This document shows, piece by piece, positions 7,623 through 11,616 of a DNA stretch of 11,616 bases (position 1 is the stretch's first letter; each line of letters begins with the position of its first letter). The stretch spans positions 1 through 11,616 of the forward strand of contig JAOUJR010000025.1 of NCBI GenBank assembly GCA_029883145.1, written 5' to 3'. This DNA comes from Nitrospirota bacterium (GTDB taxonomy: Bacteria; Nitrospirota; Thermodesulfovibrionia; Thermodesulfovibrionales; SM23-35). The position numbers were made by a program, and so were the translations under genes. The notes below the pieces were generated by a model. That model had not been told where the DNA came from. It ran no database searches and worked only from the letters and a program-made list of their open reading frames with translations.

Positions 7623-7638
7623 TGGCATTTTTTTTGCT
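7623..7638 (+). promoter_or_regulatory. Sigma-54-type (-24/-12) promoter candidate
   Basis: TGGCATTTTTTTTGCT matches the sigma-54 consensus TGGCAC-N5-TTGCW at every conserved position except the base after TGGCA. GG (7624-7625) and GC (7636-7637) are exactly 10 bases apart, as required. Transcription would start near 7649 and read through an 85-base leader into the zinc-ribbon gene at 7737. The T run could also arise by chance. Confidence 0.5.
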
Positions 7639-7736
7639 TTCTTAGTATCACATACGGAAGATAGAGCAACCTGGCCGATATGAAGAATTTAAAAGTGCAG
7701 ACATAGACTTTTGTCCCAGAGGAGACAAAGACGTTG

Positions 7737-7955
7737 ATGGTTGACAAAAAGGCGAATAAAATCAGATTCATTGAAAACGTTCTTTTAAAACATGCTTCCA
7801 GACGTGATGATTTTGACAAGGAGGGGAAAATATCGATATTGAAACCATATTTAAGATGTACTAAATGTAATAAACTTCTTGCCAAGCCAAATGTAAAAGG
7901 AAAAATTGCGGCCCAGATCAAATGCCCGCGATGCGGTACGGTAAATGAAATATAA
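7737..7955 (+). CDS. Com-like zinc-ribbon protein
   Basis: Seventy-two-residue protein with two CxxC knuckles. Using the ATG start, these are C41-TK-C44 and C63-PR-C66. The C-terminal half, LRCTKCNKLLAKPN followed by IKCPRCGTVN, resembles phage Mu Com, a zinc-binding protein that activates translation of mom mRNA. A basic, helix-prone N-terminal extension of about 37 residues is added. The likely role is binding nucleic acid, probably RNA; the target is not shown by sequence. AGAGGAG (7718-7724) is the ribosome binding site. It is 12 bases from ATG 7737 and 9 from an in-frame TTG at 7734, so the start could be one codon earlier. A strong terminator follows at 8004, making this a single-gene unit. 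No other phage gene is nearby. Confidence 0.8.
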   Translation: MVDKKANKIRFIENVLLKHASRRDDFDKEGKISILKPYLRCTKCNKLLAKPNVKGKIAAQIKCPRCGTVNEI

Positions 7956-8003
7956 AGAATTGGAACGATTGTGATCTAAGAGAAAAAATAAAGAGCTTCA
8001 CGA

Positions 8004-8038
8004 AAGCCGATGACAGGATAAACCTGCATCGGCTTTTT
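8004..8038 (+). terminator. Rho-independent terminator after the zinc-ribbon gene
   Basis: AAGCCGATG (8004-8012) pairs with CATCGGCTT (8027-8035). A one-base bulge is followed by an inner stem CAGG/CCTG closing the loop ATAAA. A T run (8034-8038) follows the stem. It ends the zinc-ribbon transcript, 48 bases after the stop codon. Confidence 0.88.
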
Positions 8039-8262
8039 ATTTGGAGACTGAATTTTTGCTAAGCAGACATGGAGAAAACAGATGAGGCTAAGGAGGTGAT
8101 GAGGAAAGGCTAACGAGGCGCTTAAAATCTAACAAAATGAAAAAGAGGTGGTGTCTAAAGAGCATAGTTTAGCTTACTTTATATGAGAACAAAATTGTAA
8201 AAAGTGTACCTGTAGTGCTGTCTTAGATAGAGAATACGCTTAAATGTGAAAAGGAGGAAACA
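8039..8262 (+). other. Intergenic leader of the large multicopper oxidase gene
   Basis: This is the rest of the 307-base gap between the zinc-ribbon and oxidase genes. It is purine-rich in its first half, carries a direct repeat (8085-8118) and ends in the strong ribosome binding site AAGGAGG (8251-8257), 5 bases before ATG 8263. A weak GG-N10-GC pair (GG at 8150, GC at 8162) could be a poor sigma-54 element. No convincing sigma-70 promoter, riboswitch or gene was recognised. Confidence 0.5.
8085..8118 (+). repeat. Short direct repeat upstream of the oxidase gene
   Basis: AGGCTAAGGAGG (8085-8096) and AGGCTAACGAGG (8107-8118) match at 11 of 12 positions with a 22-base period, two helical turns. 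GATGAGG also occurs twice (8081-8087, 8098-8104). It could be a regulator-binding pair or simple local duplication. Confidence 0.5.
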
Positions 8263-10398
8263 ATGATAAACCGACAATGGTTTTTGAGGTATTTTGTAAT
8301 AGCGGGCATTGTTCTGGGGTTCCTTGCATACATAGGAGTCTCGGGGACAATGGCAGCGCAGATACCTATCCCGGGAAATAGCATCCCGAAATATGTCGAT
8401 TTTATTTCACCATCTGCTGGATCGAACCTTGGAATCTATAATGCAACGGCAGGCGGGAGTTTCACGGTAAATGTGGACGAAGCCATTGCCAATATTTTGC
8501 CGACCACGTTTGTACTACCAAATGGTCTGACATACGCTGGCACTTGGACATGGCAGTACAGCATAGCTGGAACTACCTATCCTGTTGGCGGGCGCGATAC
8601 CTATCTCGGGCCTGTAGTCGTGACTCAACGCCATAACCCGGTCTCGGTAACCTACCTCAACAACCTGGGTTATGCCAATACTAGCAATGTGCTTTTCTAC
8701 GCGGCCTCTGTTGACCAAACAATTCACTGGGCAGACCCGCTTGGGTGCATGATGACCCCAGGTTGTAACCGCTTCCTCAACTACGTTGGACCAATCCCGA
8801 CTGTGACCCACCTGCACGGTGGTGAGGTACCCTCAGATTTTGACGGGACTCCGGATCAGTGGTTTACTAATCCAATGGGGATTAAAGGGCCGAGTTATAG
8901 AAGTGATATGAATTTCGCAATTCCTTCAAATGGCGCAGTTTACACTTATCCGAATGGTCAGGAAGCAGCGCCGCTCTGGTTCCATGACCACGTACTTGGG
9001 GTAACACGTCTGAATGTTTACGCAGGTCTTGCAGCCCTTTATATGCTCACTGACCCGCTCAATGAGCCGGCAGGTCTCCCTGCACCGGTACCGATCGCTA
9101 TCCAGGACCGTATGTTCGATACAAACGGTCAGCTTTATTTTCCGAATCTCGGTATCAATCCGACCGTTCATCCTTTCTGGATACCTGAGTTCTTTGGTGA
9201 TGTGATCGTAGTCAACGGCAAGAGCTGGCCGAAGATGCAGGTTGAGCCGCGGCGTTATCGGCTTGTCCTTCTCAATGGGTCCAATGCCCGTTTCTATACG
9301 CTTTCCATTTCCGAGAGCACTGGACGTAAAACGCGTGGAAGCAGGCCAGGACCGGCTTTCTATCAAATTGGTTCTGACGGCGGTTACTTAAACTCTCCAG
9401 TAATGCTGAATCAAATAACCATAGCCCCGGGTGAAAGGTCTGATGTCATTGTTGATTTTTCGGCATTTGCTGGGAAGAATCTTATTATGAAGAACTCTGC
9501 TAAGGCACCTTTTCCAGCAGGCACACCTGCAGATCCCCAGACAGTGGGCCAGGTCATGATGTTTCAGGTGTCAGCAACTCCGGTCGCAGATGCAAGCTGT
9601 AATCCTGCCCTTGGTGGATGCGCACGCCCGACTCCCATTGTTGATATAAAACCAGCTCAGGGTGCCGTACCTGTCAGACGTTTGACCTTGAATGAAGTAA
9701 TGGGTGCGGGAGGTCCACTCGAAGTGCTCGTTAATAACACAAAGTGGGATGGACTGTTGTCAGCCAATATTGCAAACCAGTTCGCCGATGGCATAAGCGA
9801 ATTGCCTCGTGTTGGAGCAACAGAGATATGGGAGATCGTCAACCTGACGGCAGATACGCATCCAATCCACCTCCATCTGGTGCAGTTCCAGCTCATCAAC
9901 CGTCAGGACTTTCAGACGAGGAATTACCAAAAGGTCTACAACGCTGCATTTGGAACTACCGGTACAGCACCATTACCAGTGGGCTGTGTGGCTGGTCAGT
10001 ACTGTCCTGCGTATGGTCCTCCACTGCCTTATGGAAATTGTTATGACCCTATAACAAAGAATCCTATCCCAGGCGCTGTTTGTGGTGGTAATCCTGATGT
10101 TACCCCATTCCTTGGCGCTATTAGATTACCAGATCCCAATGAGGTGGGCTGGAAGGATACATTCAGAATGAACCCGGGTCAAGTAACACGGATAGCAGTG
10201 CGCTGGGCACCGCAGGACATACTGGCTGGTGGAGTAACAGCAGGAACTAACCTCTATCCCTTTGACCCGACCGGTCTGACGCAATATGCGGTAGATAGCT
10301 TGGGAGTTCTTGTTAACGGGCCGGGGTATGTCTGGCACTGTCATATCCTTGATCACGAGGACAATGAGATGATGCGGCCGTACTATCCAGTACCCTAG
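8263..10398 (+). CDS. Exported CotA-like multicopper oxidase
   Basis: Periplasmic or surface laccase-type enzyme that couples one-electron oxidation of a phenolic or metal substrate to reduction of O2 to water. The 711-residue protein has a Sec-type signal (about 1-32, cleavage near GTMAA), with no twin arginine. Copper motifs are complete: HLHGG (H183, H185), WFHDHV (H241, H243), HPIHLH (H533, H536, H538) and WHCHILDHEDNEMM (H692, C693, H694, H698, axial M703). HLHGGEVPSDFDG and TRLNVYAGL are typical of the CotA/bilirubin-oxidase group. At 711 residues it is longer than CotA (about 510), partly from a Cys-rich insertion at about 560-625. Eight cysteines besides C693 occur as four close pairs (162/168, 446/453, 575/581, 593/607), suggesting disulfides. 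Substrate (manganese, iron, copper or organics) cannot be decided. Confidence 0.93.
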   Translation: MINRQWFLRYFVIAGIVLGFLAYIGVSGTMAAQIPIPGNSIPKYVDFISPSAGSNLGIYNATAGGSFTVNVDEAIANILPTTFVLPNGLTYAGTWTWQYSIAGTTYPVGGRDTYLGPVVVTQRHNPVSVTYLNNLGYANTSNVLFYAASVDQTIHWADPLGCMMTPGCNRFLNYVGPIPTVTHLHGGEVPSDFDGTPDQWFTNPMGIKGPSYRSDMNFAIPSNGAVYTYPNGQEAAPLWFHDHVLGVTRLNVYAGLAALYMLTDPLNEPAGLPAPVPIAIQDRMFDTNGQLYFPNLGINPTVHPFWIPEFFGDVIVVNGKSWPKMQVEPRRYRLVLLNGSNARFYTLSISESTGRKTRGSRPGPAFYQIGSDGGYLNSPVMLNQITIAPGERSDVIVDFSAFAGKNLIMKNSAKAPFPAGTPADPQTVGQVMMFQVSATPVADASCNPALGGCARPTPIVDIKPAQGAVPVRRLTLNEVMGAGGPLEVLVNNTKWDGLLSANIANQFADGISELPRVGATEIWEIVNLTADTHPIHLHLVQFQLINRQDFQTRNYQKVYNAAFGTTGTAPLPVGCVAGQYCPAYGPPLPYGNCYDPITKNPIPGAVCGGNPDVTPFLGAIRLPDPNEVGWKDTFRMNPGQVTRIAVRWAPQDILAGGVTAGTNLYPFDPTGLTQYAVDSLGVLVNGPGYVWHCHILDHEDNEMMRPYYPVP

Positions 10399-10423
10399 TA
10401 CAAGGGAATAGTTGGACAATGTG

Positions 10424-10458
10424 TTGGGCGGTGCTCAGATTGAGCACCGCCCAATTTT
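10424..10458 (+). terminator. Strong rho-independent terminator after the oxidase gene
   Basis: TTGGGCGGTGCTCA (10424-10437) pairs perfectly over 14 bases with TGAGCACCGCCCAA (10441-10454) around the loop GAT, followed by TTTT (10455-10458). It separates the oxidase transcript from the isomerase gene. The A-rich side is short, so reverse-strand activity is less likely. Confidence 0.93.
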
Positions 10459-10596
10459 CATAAACAACATATGTATATTTGTACCATTGAAAAGCTGTTG
10501 AGAATAGAAGATGAATATAAGCGATAGAAGCTACAAAATAATAATCTCGAATCTATATTTTTATAAATAATCAATTGACAGAGAGGAGTCATAATC

Positions 10597-11601
10597 ATGA
10601 GAGTTAGTGCAAAAGGCATAATAGTAGTTCTGATGATGATTTTTAGTCTTATAGCCATTACCGGTACAGCATTGCCAGTACCAGAGGCGCCGACTGGGCT
10701 AAAAGTCACAATTTCCGGAAAAGGTTTTTTACTGACATGGAAGGCATCAGCCAATGACCCAGGAATCGTGACAGGGTACGAGATTGCACGCGCGACTTTT
10801 GCGAGTGGGCCGTTCGAGACGATTGCAAAAGTAGACAAGGGAGTTCTCACATACCATGACTCAACTGCACAGCCTGAAATTATCTACTTTTATAAAGTTC
10901 GTGCAATGGCAGGGAAAGAATATTCTCCGTACTCGGACATGGTAACAGCAGAACGGCCAGGATATCCTGCAGATGAAAAAATTGAGATGAAAGACCAGAG
11001 GGACAGAGAAAGCTATAGTCTTGGGTATCAGTTCGGCGAAAACCTTAAGAAACAGGAAGTCGATCTCAACCTCGACATCTATGCTTCTGGAATCAAAGAT
11101 GCTCTTGGCGGAAAAGACCCTCAGATGAGCCACGAAGAGATGCGTGCGACAATCATGGAGCTGCAGAAGAAGGTTACGGCCGCACGTCAGAAAGAAATGA
11201 AGGATAAGGCGACAAAGAACCTTGAGGAGGGCAAGAGGTTCCTTGCAGAGAACCAGAAGAAAGAGGGAATTAAAACCCTTCCCAGTGGCTTGCAATATAG
11301 GGTTATAACTGAAGGCTCCGGCAAAATGCCCAAGGCAGATGATACGGTAACCGTTCACTATAAAGGCACCTTAATTGATGGCACAGAGTTTGACAGCTCC
11401 TTTAAAAGAGGCCAACCTGCGACTTTTCAGGTAAACGGCGTTATCCCCGGCTGGACCGAGGCTTTGCAATTGATGAAAGAAGGTGCTAAGTTGCAGCTTT
11501 TTATACCTTCTGAGCTTGCCTATGGCGAGAGGGGCATGGGTTCCCGCATTCCTCCCAGCAGCACCCTTATCTTTGAAGTTGAACTGATCTCTGTCAAATG
11601 A
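10597..11601 (+). CDS. Exported FKBP-type prolyl isomerase with N-terminal fibronectin type III domain
   Basis: Predicted periplasmic peptidyl-prolyl cis-trans isomerase and chaperone of 334 residues. A signal peptide (about 1-25) is followed by a fibronectin type III domain (about 28-121: PEAPTGLKV, LLTWKAS, GYEIARA, YFYKVRA). An FkpA/Mip-type helical dimerisation region comes next (about 133-225; SYSLGYQFGENLKKQ at 139-153). The catalytic FKBP domain (about 230-334) has Y255, F266, D267, F277, V282, I283, W286, Y309 and F326 of the active pocket, with VHYKGTLIDGTEFDSS at 253-268. FkpA and Mip are normally about 230-270 residues, so the added domain is the unusual part. AGAGGAG (10582-10588) lies 8 bases before ATG 10597. 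It may help fold exported neighbours such as the oxidase, but a terminator separates them. Confidence 0.92.
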   Translation: MRVSAKGIIVVLMMIFSLIAITGTALPVPEAPTGLKVTISGKGFLLTWKASANDPGIVTGYEIARATFASGPFETIAKVDKGVLTYHDSTAQPEIIYFYKVRAMAGKEYSPYSDMVTAERPGYPADEKIEMKDQRDRESYSLGYQFGENLKKQEVDLNLDIYASGIKDALGGKDPQMSHEEMRATIMELQKKVTAARQKEMKDKATKNLEEGKRFLAENQKKEGIKTLPSGLQYRVITEGSGKMPKADDTVTVHYKGTLIDGTEFDSSFKRGQPATFQVNGVIPGWTEALQLMKEGAKLQLFIPSELAYGERGMGSRIPPSSTLIFEVELISVK

Positions 11602-11616
11602 ATAAGGACAAAAAAG

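Noticed and set aside
7611..7635. CAGG-TTATAT-CCTG hairpin followed by eight T residues, possible terminator
   Set aside because: The stem is only four base pairs, and the T run is better explained as the spacer of the sigma-54-like element.
7607..7921. Minus-strand open frame opposite the zinc-ribbon gene
   Set aside because: It runs antisense to a gene with clear CxxC motifs and a good ribosome binding site, and its translation shows no recognisable family.
8069..8113. Fourteen-codon reading frame in the oxidase leader, possible leader peptide
   Set aside because: No ribosome binding site precedes it, it has no regulatory codon run, and nothing shows that it is translated.
10575..10580. 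Perfect TTGACA before the isomerase gene
   Set aside because: It lies only 16 bases before the start codon and abuts the ribosome binding site, leaving no room for a -10 element and leader.

Overview
The window is bacterial chromosomal DNA. Its left half carries a fatty-acid synthesis and RNase III cluster (fabG, acpP, fabF, rnc). Its right half carries exported copper enzymes and a folding helper. Strong GGAGG-type ribosome binding sites, Sec-type signal peptides and AT-rich housekeeping genes suggest a Gram-negative anaerobe or facultative lineage such as Nitrospirota or Desulfobacterota. That placement is a guess from gene order and protein style; the sequence here cannot fix the taxon.

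Left part (1-5038). After about 200 bases of AT-rich leader come fabG, acpP and fabF. acpP and fabF overlap by ATGA. rnc follows 31 bases later. rnc meets a minus-strand isoaspartyl peptidase/asparaginase-type Ntn-hydrolase head-on, and their stop codons share one TTAA, leaving no room for a terminator. A divergent promoter region (4150-4369) separates that hydrolase from a small exported HEAT-repeat protein.

Middle (5067-6840). A minus-strand two-gene unit encodes an exported UshA-type 5'-nucleotidase/metallophosphoesterase. Directly behind it lies a 60-residue beta-grasp (ThiS/MoaD-shaped) protein that lacks the terminal Gly-Gly of sulfur carriers. An extended -10 promoter (TGTTATAAT, minus strand) drives the pair.

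Right part (6867-11601). Base composition becomes visibly richer in G+C near 6850. First comes the C-terminal part of a multicopper oxidase with no N-terminal domain and no credible start; I call it a pseudogene. It is followed by paired TTGC/GCAA palindromes that can also fold as a terminator. Next is a near-consensus sigma-54 promoter (TGGCA-N8-GCT) reading into a small Com-like zinc-ribbon gene, closed by a strong terminator. After a 224-base leader with a 12-base direct repeat comes a complete 711-residue CotA-like multicopper oxidase with all four copper motifs and a cysteine-rich insertion, then a near-perfect terminator. The last gene is an exported FKBP-type prolyl isomerase fused to an N-terminal fibronectin type III domain.

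The most interesting reading is an accessory periplasmic copper-oxidase module: oxidase, probable folding isomerase, and a zinc-ribbon protein under possible sigma-54 control. It sits beside the remains of another multicopper oxidase. The functional link between these genes is inferred from adjacency only.
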